Assembly (NCBI RefSeq): GCF_036373705.1
Contig: NC_089850.1
Span: 19,449,256-19,513,255, forward strand
DNA: 64,000 nucleotides
Direction: 5' to 3'
Origin: Amia ocellicauda
Taxonomy: Eukaryota; Chordata; Actinopteri; Amiiformes; Amiidae
The notes beneath the pieces were generated by a model. That model was not told where the DNA came from, did not search any database, and saw only the letters and a program-made list of their open reading frames with translations. Numbering within the stretch: the stretch's first letter is position 1; every line of letters begins with the position of its first letter. Below are positions 49,811-60,969 of this stretch, piece by piece. Made by a program: the position numbers and the translations under genes.

Positions 49811-50867
49811 CCTGAGGGGAGAGGCAAAGGGAAGGGCTCAGGTTGATGTCTACAGGGGAAGACAGGCCTGCTGGAACTCTCCAGGCACCTTGCTGTCAGG
49901 CTTTAATATGACACCTGTGTAATGTATTTACATCAGAAAGAGAACAAGGTCAGAAGTCTAAACAAATCCTTTACAAAATAAGTGTAGAAGTATAATAATA
50001 CATTTTCCACTGTGGTTTTAAAAACAACCACTGAAAGAGTATTTTACTGAATTTAGCAAACAGGTGACACTGAAGTTCATGTCGTGGGATCAATGAACTC
50101 CTGTGGACTGCAGTTTCACCACACTTTTCTAACCTCGAGTTGGGGCTGAAAACGTTTTGCTGTGCATTATGACGCACACATCTTAAAGACAAAAATACAC
50201 CCATTTCAAGAAGGGTTTTTAAACGTCAAAATAATAAATCGGCAGCACTTTGAGATGCTTGGATTTGGGATTCAATGTTCCATACCTGTACTTAACCTTA
50301 ACTTGACAGCATAATTGTATCTATGTAAATCATTTATGTTAGCGATGTGTCCAAATACTCGCCATAATGGCAGCTTGTATCCTAGTATAAATAAATGTGT
50401 GTATGCCAAATGCATATCTGGTGAAACATTATATAAAGAAACAAGATCTTTGAGCTTAATCGAGGCAAAGTTGATATCAAATTTGACTTACTAGTGCATC
50501 AGGTGTTCATAACGTATGCATTGATTGTGTTGGAGTTCAGATGCTGTGCAGCGTTGAAGCATGGCAGCAGAGGATTTTAATCTCAATGTATACACACATG
50601 AGGTTAAAACCTTTCTGCTCTGCGAGTCACTTGACCAGCAGGATCTTTCTCCAGCTAAGCTGCTAGTACTACATACAATTGACTGATTTTGAAATTTGCA
50701 ACATTGAAATGCCTCAGTCTTGGTCTTTGTTTGGTCCAACGCTATGTTTTAAGTCGATGCTACAGATACGCATATACCTTACACACACACACACGTGTGG
50801 TTATTAGGTTATTAAAATTGTGTAATTAGCGGAATTGTAATAGATTCGTGATGGCATGCAGTCTCAC
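49811..50867 (-). other. TFB2M: TFB2M 5' UTR intron (predicted)
   Basis: The ATG exon begins after CCCCTCAG at 49812. A good donor, CAGAG|GTGAGA, lies at 50868 on the same strand, which suggests a short noncoding first exon upstream of 50868. The intervening 1.05 kb shows no coding potential. Confidence 0.5.
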
Positions 50868-51359
50868 CTCTGTACTCGGTCGTGCCTGTCGTTATCACCG
50901 ACCCCTGCTCACAGAAAACACCGGCCCATGCCTGCGTTAACGCGACACTGCAGGCAGTGACATTGAAGGAGCATGGTGGTGACCCTCCAGCAGCGCCTCA
51001 GTGCACGTCTCTCAATGCGCCACATGCGTGCGTCACTACCAGGCGACAATAAAAACGGCATGCTGGGAATTGTAGTTCTGTCTATACAAAGACAGAAAAA
51101 TAATACCACACAAAGAAAATACAAAAGAACAATAAAACAATCCAAAATCGCATTATTATTGTATATTCAGTATTTTAGGGAAAGGGAATAATACAATAAC
51201 TCATTTGTTATCTTATAATTGTACTGCACAATCATTTTATTCACCACCTCCACGTGATCACTGGTAATAATGGCCGCTCCCTGGTTGGCCTCAGGAGCCT
51301 TCCGGGTTGATTTCCGCACATGGGTGCTCAGGCGCAGGTCTTCGCCGGCTCTCAGCACC
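50868..51359. promoter_or_regulatory. Divergent TFB2M/SMYD3 promoter interval
   Basis: TFB2M (-) and SMYD3 (+) are head to head. The predicted TFB2M first exon starts somewhere between 50868 and about 51020. SMYD3 translation starts at 51360. The interval has a CpG-rich side at 51260-51360 with TTCCGG and TAATGGCCGC motifs (ETS- and YY1-like), and a ZNF143-type element in between. There is no TATA box. Whether initiation is shared is inferred from spacing. Confidence 0.55.
51057..51076 (-). promoter_or_regulatory. ZNF143/THAP11-type SBS motif
   Basis: Read on the minus strand, the 20 bases are ACTACAATTCCCAGCATGCC. This is essentially the long consensus (ACTACA-TTCCCAGCATGC) bound by ZNF143 and THAP11 in many constitutive and bidirectional promoters. 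It lies between the two gene starts. Confidence 0.75.
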
Positions 51360-51523
51360 ATGGCGCGCACACTGCGGCGCTTCTGCAGCCCGGGCAGAGG
51401 CAACGGGCTGCGGGCCGGCGCCCCGCTGCGGCCCGGGGAGCTGCTCTATGACTGTGAGCCGTTCGCCTGCACTGTTTCCCGAAAAGGCAGAGACCGTGAC
51501 ACCTGTGAGAGCTGCTTTGCCAG
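51360..51523 (+). CDS. SMYD3: SMYD3 first coding exon (partial gene)
   Basis: ATG is at 51360 and the donor CCAG|GTAAGC at 51523, in phase 2. The 54 codons contain RGNGLRAGAPLRPGELLYDC, very close to the start of vertebrate SMYD3, which opens the SET domain. The first zinc-binding Cys pair of the MYND finger follows (CESC). SMYD3 is a SET/MYND lysine methyltransferase acting on cytoplasmic kinase substrates and histones. I did not find exon 2 (the rest of the MYND finger) before 64000, so intron 1 appears to exceed 12.4 kb, consistent with the very long gene in mammals. Confidence 0.9.
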
Positions 51524-54500
51524 GTAAGCCCACCAGCTGAGCGCGTCTGTGTCTCTGTGCTGCGTTAGTAATGGAGATCAGCACCCTGTCCACGTCGCTG
51601 TCAGCAACAGTTTGTTCTCAACGCGAGCGAAAGCTGGCTGTAAATTGAGGTTTTTCCATATTAGTATCTGTGTACCAAGTAACATCACAAGCATGGAAGA
51701 CGATATCTTTTTCCGCTTTAGCGGTGTTAATTGCATTATTAAATAATTCGTACTTTTAACTTATTTTGTGAGATCAGTGACAGTAGATACGTTTTATCTG
51801 TCAAGCGCTGTAAACTGAGATGAAGTGCCGCTCTTGGGGCATCAGTTATCAGACGTTTCTTTTAAAGCTTGATAGATAAGTGTTTAACAGCCATCGTTTA
51901 ATCTGATGGTTTAAAACCGGTACCTTGTTTATCGACTGACATCTATCTTGCTAACAACAGTACAACTAAACATTTCCTGTACAGAAATATAGAGCTATAT
52001 GGATACATCTATGGCCGTTAATTATACTGTGCAAGTGAGTGGCCACAGAAATAAATTACCATTTGCGAATGGTATCTACGAACGTTTTCAAGTGTAACAC
52101 GGATCTAATGGGGCAGATGGGCTTAGAATTGTACACTTGTGGGTTTTTTAGAGCACTTTGCATTTTATTTTACTTTTATTTTCTGCCATGCATATTAGTG
52201 GCAGTGCATGGCATGGCATGGCAGTCTACAGAGATGTAGTTCTAGTGTTGTGGTCATCATGATGGAGGCAGGATGGGTGGAAGAAACAGGCAGTGCCATG
52301 TGAGCTCTACAAAAAGGCGGACCCTTGGAGACCAGCAGTGTGCGGCTCTCTATCACTGCCAAGGTCAACGCTGTTTCCATCACCAAGAAGTTAATGTTGC
52401 CAAGCAGTTGAAGATCCGCAGCTTGAGGCACCTTCTTTACAGAGGTCAGCTGGAAGGCTGTGGGGTCAAGGTGCAGGAGGTTGTGGTCTGCTAGCTTCCC
52501 GATTTAGGAAGATTTGCAGGAGGAGTTGGCAAGAGATGCATCAGTGGCAAGTAAATAAGTTTCCACCACTGAGAGTTTGGCTCTGTCTCTATCACTTTTC
52601 CCAATGTGAGTTGTTTGCTTAGTTACTATACTTACTTTTAAGGTTTCAGTTTGATAGAAAAACTGGCATAAATTGCTCTACATATTCACCACAAGGGGTT
52701 ACTGTTACTCTGATATAGGGGTATCTCCATACACGTGCTCCGTCCCAGGTTGGAGCTGTGTTGCATTCCAGCAGGATCATGCCCTGTGAGTCTGATCAAT
52801 TGACCCGTTAAAACCGGAAGAAGGTCTCCCAAGAATTATCACATTTGTACAAGCTTATTTTTTTATATATATTATATACAGGCTAGTTCCAACTTACGAC
52901 AACTTCGACTTGCAACATTTCATACTTGGGACAAAGCTCATAAGCACCATTATTTTTCAGTTTCGACTGACACAGATTCTGTCTTTACTTACAACAAATG
53001 AGTCAAAATACAGCACATTCTCGCTCCTCCAATTAGTTTAAAGTTTTCCTCCTCCTAAAATGCCCCTTCACGTATGCAAGTCAGCTTCAGGATACAGCCA
53101 AAATATTTTACCTAGCGTCTTGTCCTTATGCATAAATATCGGCAATTGTCCCCCATGAAAGCAGAAGGTGCTAACAATCACCGGTACGGACAGGCTGCCA
53201 TAGTTTTCTGAACTGTACAACTGCAGAACTCTTGCATAACAGTAGTGAATGAATGGTATAGAATTTAACGATGCAGTTATGTTGCCTTTCCATTAGAGTA
53301 AGAAGTAAACAATTAAAATGTGTCATAAGTTACATTTCTTTCTTTATTTGCCTATGTATGCCATAAGGAATGGAATACACATGTACCAGCAGTCCATTCA
53401 GTGTCTTTTCTTTAGCTCTTGACTACAAACCAAGACTAGGTGATTTAGATTGTACTTTGACTATATAGTAAGCTTGAAGAGAGCGCTTATTCAACTGTTA
53501 ATGATATACTGGAAGATTCATGAAGCTACCGCTGAGTGCCATGCATAAATAATAATAATTTTCAACTGTCCAATATGCCAGTTTGTATTTGTATATTCAT
53601 AGGCTTATAAAGTGCATGCTTATACAACTACAGCACACTTTTACTAGGAATCAGGATGGTCAGTAGAGAAGGAATTTTGTATTGTGCCAATTGGCTAATT
53701 GTGTCAGGGTTGGATTTTGAATATTTAACTGAACGTGAAATGTTATTTAAAATCGGGTTGCTGCTGGATGTGGTAGTAGTTGACCTGCATGTGGCCGTCT
53801 TTCCTCTGTGTCCAAAAACTCCAGCTGAATGTGCAGAATGATGACGGGAACACTGTACTGCTGAGGTGCCACCACTCCCCTTTGAACAGTTTTCTTTTAT
53901 TACTTTTGATAAGCCAGTCATAGTATAAAACAACACTGAAAAACAAATGCTGATTGAAAGTGTCTCAGTCTGATAGGACATTGCTGTCATTCTCTTGTTG
54001 TGACTTTATGTAGCCACTAGATGCCCCACTGAGGACGTTTTCTTCCCATTGTCAGCAACAACATACCATTAGCTTTTCTAGTGTTTGAAGATAATGCCAA
54101 ATATTATAAAAGCTAAAACATTCAAGGAAAAGCTTATTTTTAAAACTTAAGAAGTAACAAAATACATGTGCATTAATATGCTGTAATCATTAAATATATG
54201 TTCATTACATAAGCTGTAGTCCTTCAGTCTGTGGTAGCTGCTGAAGTCCTGTTCTTCAATGCTACAATGGCACATAGTTTTACCATGAGGGTCAGTTGTT
54301 GTTGTTGCTGCACTGTTTTGGCTTGTTACGAATTGCAGTGTTTGGATTGTGTTTGTTACTCGTACTATCTTGAAAGTGTTTTACCAAGCTCTCTTTCTGT
54401 CGCAAGTTAACAGAGCTCTTTTATAGAGAATATATTGGCAGCGCTGGAAGTCAAAAGCTATAAAACTAAAAATTGTAGGAAGACCATTTATAAAGCAAAT

Positions 54501-54566
54501 GCCCTCCCCCTTTAAACAGCTGTCTGGCTGACTCTTAATACAGCCCAAGAAAAGTTATGCATATTT
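51524..54566. other. SMYD3: SMYD3 intron 1, proximal part
   Basis: No exon is recognised. A repetitive-looking unit with moderate open frames on both strands lies at about 52190-52560, and another at 52880-53060 contains repeated TTCGACTTGCAAC-like phrases. Both may be transposon relics, but I could not assign them. Confidence 0.4.
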
Positions 54567-55150
54567 AACCCCAATTCCGAAAAGGTTGGGACAGTATGGA
54601 AAATGCAAAAAAAAAGTCATTTGAAAATTAAATTCACCCTGTACTATATTGAAAACACATTATTAACACATTATTTGATGTTTTACTTTGCACAACATGC
54701 GTGCGTCACTACCAGGCAACAATAAAAACGGCATGCTGGGAATTGTAGTTCTGTCTATACAATATCCAACCGTGTTGGATTATTCGCGGACGCATCTGTT
54801 GGCAGATTGGCGAGCCTCGACCCATCCTTGCTCCTAGATTTTTGGAGGCTCCTTATATACTATGATTACACGATTGCCTCACCTGTTTCACATCACCTTC
54901 TTATTTCAACTTGTCACATCATTATTAGTCCTAAATTGCCCCTGTCCCAACGTTTTTGGAACGTGTTGCATGCGTCAATTTCAAAATAAATGTTTAACTT
55001 CAAAAAACTATGCAGTTGATTAGGTAAAACATCAAATACCTTGCCTTTATGTTTTTTGTTTAAATACAAGTCAAAGTACATTTACAAATCACTCCTCTTT
55101 TTTTTTATTAGCATTTTCCATACTGTCCCAGCTTTTTCGGAATTGGGGTT
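54567..55150. mobile_element. Inverted-repeat (MITE-like) element carrying a promoter fragment
   Basis: The termini are 40 bases each (54567-54606 and 55111-55150), inverted, with 38 of 40 matching, and start AACCCCAATTCCGAAAA. Further inward, TATTTGATGTTTTAC also recurs in opposite orientation. There is no transposase frame. The target duplication is not clear: the flanks ATATTT and GTATAC do not match well, so the superfamily is left open. The interior holds a 68-bp segment that also occurs in the SMYD3/TFB2M promoter. Confidence 0.8.
54695..54762. repeat. 68-bp duplicate of 51022-51089
   Basis: This is identical to 51022-51089 except for one base (AGGCA versus AGGCG). It includes the full ZNF143-type motif (54730-54749). 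Similarity stops sharply at both ends. Confidence 0.95.
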
Positions 55151-55498
55151 GTATACAGCAGGGGGGATGTTAAGACCAAAGGAACAACGTCCAAAGATAC
55201 TAGTGCACAGTATACACCCAATGAAATAAGGTGGTGTGATTCCTCATGAACTAATATATGAATGGCACAGGATTAACACATGAATATGTCATGCACTTCA
55301 TCTTGGATGTTAAATACATGTATAACAGGTTTAAGGTTCATGTGCCCAATATCAGAACTTGGATGATGTGCATGAGGTATTGATGTGTTAATACTATGGT
55401 ATTCATATTAGTGTTACACAGAATGTAGTGGCATGTCGTCTTAAATGTTCTCCAATGCTGGTCAGTTGCTTCTAGAAGTACTGTACCCTGAAGCACAA

Positions 55499-55516
55499 CC
55501 CCCCCCCCCCCCCCCG
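55499..55516. repeat. Poly(C) run
   Basis: About 18 consecutive C. This is a likely place for length error in sequencing. Confidence 0.95.
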
Positions 55517-55689
55517 GATATTTTCTGGTAGATTATGATAGATGTCATTATTTCGTTTCGCCAAGTGCTTTTTGTGTTGTCATTTGCAGCATATAAGTTA
55601 ACGTATTGATACTGTACTGTAATTTCTGGTGCACTTTCTGTTGTTGAAGCTCTGAACAGCTGCTCGTTATTGAATTAGAACTGCGCTCA

Positions 55690-56230
55690 TGTTTATAGTG
55701 TATTGTGACGCAGTGGGGGTTGGGTGTGGTGAAGTGACATGTAGGCAGGGTCACAAGCAGAGATTCGCAGGACTCTGAGTTCAAGGTACAACAGGCCGGC
55801 TTTATTTTAGACGGAAGGCTTTGCCATGATGAGCATTCAGAGAGACAAACCCAAACGGAAAACACCTCTCTTCTTTGAGCTCTATCAGTCCCATCAGTTC
55901 ACCAAACAAGTAGGCAAGGAGAGTTCGTAGCCCGTCAACCCAGGGTATATACAGCCCCCCTCCTCGTCCCTGTCCACAAGTTGTGAGACAGAGGAGTAGT
56001 GCCTGGGTCCTCCTTTTATACAGGCAGGCCCTGAGCCACCTGTTCCTGGTTGTGGGTCAGCTGACTGCTTGTGGAGGTCAGCTGACAGCCAACCTGAAGT
56101 TACGTGCCTGGGCTTGTGGGCACTGTAGTTTCTATCCCTGGTGCTTTAGGCCTAGCAGCAATGAAACTGAGTGTATGGCCAATTTCAGTCTAAGGTTTTC
56201 AGTAGGACTGAATCCCAATCGGTGGTCGAG
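55690..56230. repeat. Unassigned repeat-like segment
   Basis: A GC-richer block between A/T-rich flanks. It includes GTGACGCAGTGGGGGTTGGG and GGCCGGCTTTATTTTAGAC, and looks like an interspersed repeat. I found no inverted ends, duplication or coding frame that would classify it. Confidence 0.3.
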
Positions 56231-56553
56231 CTGCATGGCTCTCAGGCAAACCTACAAAAAGAGAGAAAACAAGATAGGGTTTGCGGCTGGATGAGACATG
56301 GTTGATGAAAGTGTAATACATTTAGCAATGCAGAGCAAAAAAAATAAATAAATCTGTTTTTGCCACCCTGATTGAGAAATGGGTAATCACTTAAAAAACG
56401 GTGTTTCCTTTTGACATGCTTTATAGCAATACGACTGTTATTTGTTGGTTTACATTCATATTCATGCAAAGCTTAAACATGCTTATTCACATTGGAGGCA
56501 TTTTTTTTTATTATTATTTAATTATTACTCACCTTCCAGCCAGTGAGATGGAT

Positions 56554-58723
56554 TCACCTCATCGCAGTATAGCGCAGGATGCCCTCCAGTGAGGGCCGGA
56601 CCTTGGGATTGTGGGCCAGGCAGTCGCGAACCAGGTCCTCGAAATCTGTGGGGTGAGAGAAGGAGGGAATGTGTTGGGGGATGTCCTTGGATCAGTAAAG
56701 CACTTCAGGTGAGCTGATGGTCTTCTGCCTTAACTGTGGTGAGCTCTGCTGGGAAGTCCCCCAGCACACCCTGCACGATCTCCTCGTCTGTTTGGAAGGG
56801 TAGATCCCCACAGGTTATGGCGAATAGCAACACGCCCAGGGACCGGACCGTGTCTGGGACGCCTCTGTAGCCAGAGTGCTGGATCCACTCAGGAGGTGTG
56901 TAGTGAGGAGTGCCTGCAGACACAGGAAATCAGTCGCCACAAACAGCTTAATGTCACTATTCAGACTTCTGTGGATCTGTTTACCAGATATATGAAGTGG
57001 CTGCAGTTTTAATACAGGCCCCACCATTTGGGCCACCGACACTCACCACTGAAGGTGCTGTAGACAGAGTCCTGAAGATCGCAGCCGCAGCCAAAGTCCA
57101 GGAGTTTGAGGTCACCAGTGTCCAGCTGCACTAAGATGTTCTCTGGCTTGACGTCCCGGTGCAGGACTCCTCTCTCGTGGCACAGCTGCAGGGTCTGCAC
57201 CAGCTGACGCAGGAAGTCTGTGGCCTGGTCCTCATCCAGGCGGTTCCCTCGGTCCCGAGCGTAGCTGAACAGGTCTGGGCAGGGCTCGGGCCGCTCCAGC
57301 ACCAGCAGGTACTCGTTGGGCAGCTCAAAGAAGTCCAGCAGCTGGATGACTCCCACGTAAGTCCCGACCCTCTGCATGAGGAGCAGCTCCCTGGGCAGTT
57401 TGACTGTCTTTCCCCTGACAATCTGCATAAAAGCATTTCAAATGTAACCACAGTTTAGAAGACCATGAATCAAAACCTTCAGACCAGCTGCAATATTGCT
57501 ACATCTACACTTGAATTAATACATTTGAATATTTTGGAATGAAGAAAAGCCTGAAAAATGATGCACATAAACCACTCAGTGCAAGACAGAGCTGTCTCTG
57601 ATTTCTCTCCGTCTCAAACACACACTGGCACATTTCACTATACGATTGTATTTCCAGTTTGTATCTGATCCTCAGTGAGGCAGGAGAGGGGTTTTGCATT
57701 CTTCCTGTTCTGGAGTGTTAAACTGACATCAGATTGAAAACAAATCCATCTGTCAATGGGAAGCATTTACTGGTCAGTAAAACATCAGTGTGTACTTACA
57801 ACTTCATCCCATGTCACCCAATTGATGGGGATTTATTTATTGCCACCTGAAATAATAAATAAAAAAAACCTGACGACAATGCAATAATGAATAAAAATAA
57901 ATCAAACCTAAGGAATTTTTAGCACATTTAATAAACTACATTCACCACATTTCAATTCATAAACCGAGTCTGTATATTTATTTATTTCTGTTTGTTTGTT
58001 TTTATGGCCAGTGGACACCCATTCTGGAAGGAATAGCTCACCTCAAGCCCATCTCGCCTCCTGAATCCAGTGTAAACTGCCCCAAACCCTCCAGACCCAA
58101 TCTTATGAGTCTCGAAATACTTAATGTTAAAAGCATCTGAAAGACATTTAATAAAATGAAGGCAAAGAAATTAACATTAATGATTTGAAGGAAAACTATT
58201 TTGGGGGAGATATAGAAATATTAAATCCTGTGTGTTTTAATTAATTTGATAAGTATAAATGTCTTACAAACTGTAAGTGGTCATTATTAAATCCTTTTTT
58301 ATTTAAAGCAGTCAGAAGAAAAATTAAATTACATAAGAGAAACTTAAAACAAGGAAACATTTAAATATTTAAATTTAGTATTAATATTTTTAATTTGTTT
58401 GTAACTGTTTGTAACATAATAGTGCCTGAATAGATCCAGAGTTATTTAATTTTCAATACAAATAGGAGCTAATACAAATGTGAACGTCATCTGTCGTCTC
58501 TAACCTCTTCTTGGGCAGCCAGATGACGTGACAGCGGGGAAGTGGAGAGGAGGGCCGTCGCTGTCCGTCTCCTGGCTGTCGGTGCTGCAGCGTTGAGCGC
58601 TGGGAGGAGAATCTTGGTCAGAGAACGACAGTGCTGGCCACCATGCACTCTTGACCCTTTTCTCACTGTCCCCCTCAGCTCTGCTCTCCCTGCGCTTTCG
58701 CTTCAGAGTCCGATTCCTCGGTA
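56554..58723 (-). pseudogene. PIM-like kinase, apparently disrupted
   Basis: Exons in transcription order: about 58723-58505, 58136-58042 (95 nt), 57846-57800 (47 nt), 57422-57047 (376 nt), about 56913-56734 (180 nt) and 56645-56554 (92 nt, stop TGA). The first, fourth and last kinase features read well: glycine loop GSGGFGAVYTG, hinge LVLERPEP, HRDVKPEN, LLDFGCG, PPEWI, and RPSLEGILRYTAMR at the end. Three problems stand out. The 47-nt exon is not a multiple of three although both neighbours require phase 0, and it hits a stop; the break falls at the ATP-binding lysine (VAI then N). The donor of the fifth exon, at the position equivalent to the intact paralog, reads G|TT instead of G|GT. The subdomain IX Trp of DxWSLG is Arg (TVRSLG). 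The first exon has no ATG in the required frame. It lies antisense inside SMYD3 intron 1. Sequencing error remains possible for the one-base shift. Confidence 0.75.
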
Positions 58724-58869
58724 CTGAAGGTCAGCTGCTGGTCTTTCTCTTGCCCTTTCCCTGCCTCTTCCCTCCATACTTTTTCTTCCTCTCCTTTCCT
58801 GTCACTGGGCCCTGCTGCCCTCCAGCCTCTCTCGCTGAGAAGGAAACTTCAAACAATGAATGACTGTCT

Positions 58870-60240
58870 AGTATTGACAGTTAGTCAAAGAGCAAATTTT
58901 AAACCCAGTTCATATTTATGCATTTATTTGTCTGATGACTTTATACAACTTTACTTACAAGAGTAAGAAAATATTGTGTTTAGTACAGAGAAAAAATATT
59001 TAAAATATTGGTAATGTATGTTTACTGACTGAGATGAGTACATTTATTTTGTGTTTCAAACTTCCACTTAGAACATTTGAGTTAAACGTATCTAAGTTTC
59101 ATACCATATGGAAACTTTAAGGAAATTAATATTCATAATAAAAGTAATTACCTTTAATAATTTTAAGGTTGATTTAATTAAAACCTTGTAACCTTTATTG
59201 AATATTTATTTCTTCCCTTTAGTCAATATTGATAAATAATTTTCTATCCATTGTTGAAGTTAACTCTTATATCACTAAGCTGAAACAATATCTGTATGTT
59301 AACTGTGCATGAACAATATGTGAAAACTATAGCTTTATTAACTTAAACCCCCGCAGTCATGGCAACAGCACTGATGTCATAATAGTTATAGGAATTGTAT
59401 TAGTTCTGCTTCATGATGTCATCAAAAATTGTAGTGTCATGATCTATACGAATATTTAACCTTCCAAAATAAGCGCTTATGTATAGTTTTGTCAAAAAGT
59501 AATCCTTCTAACCCAATGTGTGTGTGGAGGGGGGGGCAGAGGTTGCTGCCATTTCGGACACGTTTACGAAACCTCAGTTTATAAATTACATAAACTTTCC
59601 TTGGTGAGGGCTTTACCTTTATTTTATTACCTTATTTGTATTTTATCAATTTAGTATTCATTCATGTACATTACCGTGTTTATGCAATTTTCATGTGCAG
59701 AACAGTATATAGGTTAAATATAGGGTAACTTATGCTTACAACTTTTAACATTTTAGCTTGACTTATAACGATAAAAACAAAAATCTGACATACATACAAA
59801 ACTGACCTGTGACATGCCGTACATCAAAACATGCCTGTATATGGAAAATCTGTCTACCCCCTTTATGAAATTACATTTCATTGTTTATTTACTTTTTTGC
59901 ATCATTTATATGCTTATTCACTAGGTTATGAACTTAATATAAGGACTTCTGTTGCTTGTGTGCTCTGGGATTGTGCAGGAATACCAAAGAGTGATACCTA
60001 GTGTTTAAATTTGCACCTAAGAATGTGGTACAGATGTTCACCAGGCTGCTGTTATCAGTGCATGTCTGGATGCTGTAGCTACAAGTAATGGACCAAGCTG
60101 AATTTTAGGGTTAGCGCCATTTTACACTTGTGGGAACCTTAACGTGCAATATGAGTGCAATCAAAAAAACAATTATACAAATTTTAATTTGATTTATTCC
60201 ATAGAAAACATGATGAGGTGAATATCTACAACTCTGAGCT
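58870..60240. other. SMYD3: A/T-rich SMYD3 intron sequence
   Basis: I see no exon, RNA gene or recognisable transposon here. Confidence 0.5.
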
Positions 60241-60243
60241 CAG

Positions 60244-60528
60244 TTGCATGGTGGGCATCGGTGCACAGTAGTGAGAATTATCAGCCAGACTCTGCACATC
60301 CCCACCGACAGTCAGCTGGGCTCTTGTTCTTCCTGTTCTCCAGGTCAGTTGGGAGCCCACTTGTCCTCTGATGGGCTGGAGGAGGAGCAGACTCTGAGGG
60401 AGCTGGAGAAATTAGAGGAGGATGCAGTCTCTGTGCCTGAACCCCCCCTGCAGGAAGCCCTGTTCACCCACCGCCTCTCCAGGGCATCAGCTAGGATGAG
60501 CTTACAGACCACTGACTTGGCTGATTGA
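60244..60528 (+). CDS. Unrecognised open frame, possibly a terminal exon
   Basis: The open frame is GC-richer than its surroundings. A good acceptor (TTCTTCCTGTTCTCCAG, ending at 60342) precedes an acidic, coiled-coil-like stretch, EEEQTLRELEKLEEDAVSVP, and the frame ends with TGA at 60526-60528. Codon quality after 60342 looks protein-like. I do not recognise the family. It could be the last exon of an unknown gene, a processed fragment, or chance. Confidence 0.25.
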   Translation: MHGGHRCTVVRIISQTLHIPTDSQLGSCSSCSPGQLGAHLSSDGLEEEQTLRELEKLEEDAVSVPEPPLQEALFTHRLSRASARMSLQTTDLAD

Positions 60529-60969
60529 CCTGTTACCCGCAGAGACCCAGCGAGAGGCAGGATGTGCGCTGTGGAGGCCCCGCTGGTGGCTGAGGTGCGG
60601 TGCGGGGCTCCAGGAAAGCAGACGCATGAACCTGCAGGAGGCCAAGGGAGAAGAGGAAGGCAAAGTGGAAGATCCAGACCTCCTGTCTAGTGCTCCCCGG
60701 TCCTTCCTCATTGGTCTTCCTCCCTGGGCCCAAGCAGAGAGAGACACAAACACAGAGCCCCCCCTCCCGATGGCACTTCAATCTGAGGAAACTCTGTCTG
60801 CTGGGAAACTGGTTGACTGTATAATAGGACTGTGGAGACCAGCCCATGTGATGAGTGTGGGACCTCACTCCAGCATCCCCAGTGCTCCCTTAAACTCTTA
60901 TAGATCATCACGGTCCACATGTAGTAATAATAATATAGTGCATCATCTCCTGACATGTCTGTGAGGTTT

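Noticed and set aside
52195..52500. Open frames on both strands, considered as SMYD3 exon 2 or a transposase
   Set aside because: There is no MYND Cys/His pattern, no correct phase-2 acceptor product, and no recognisable transposase motif.
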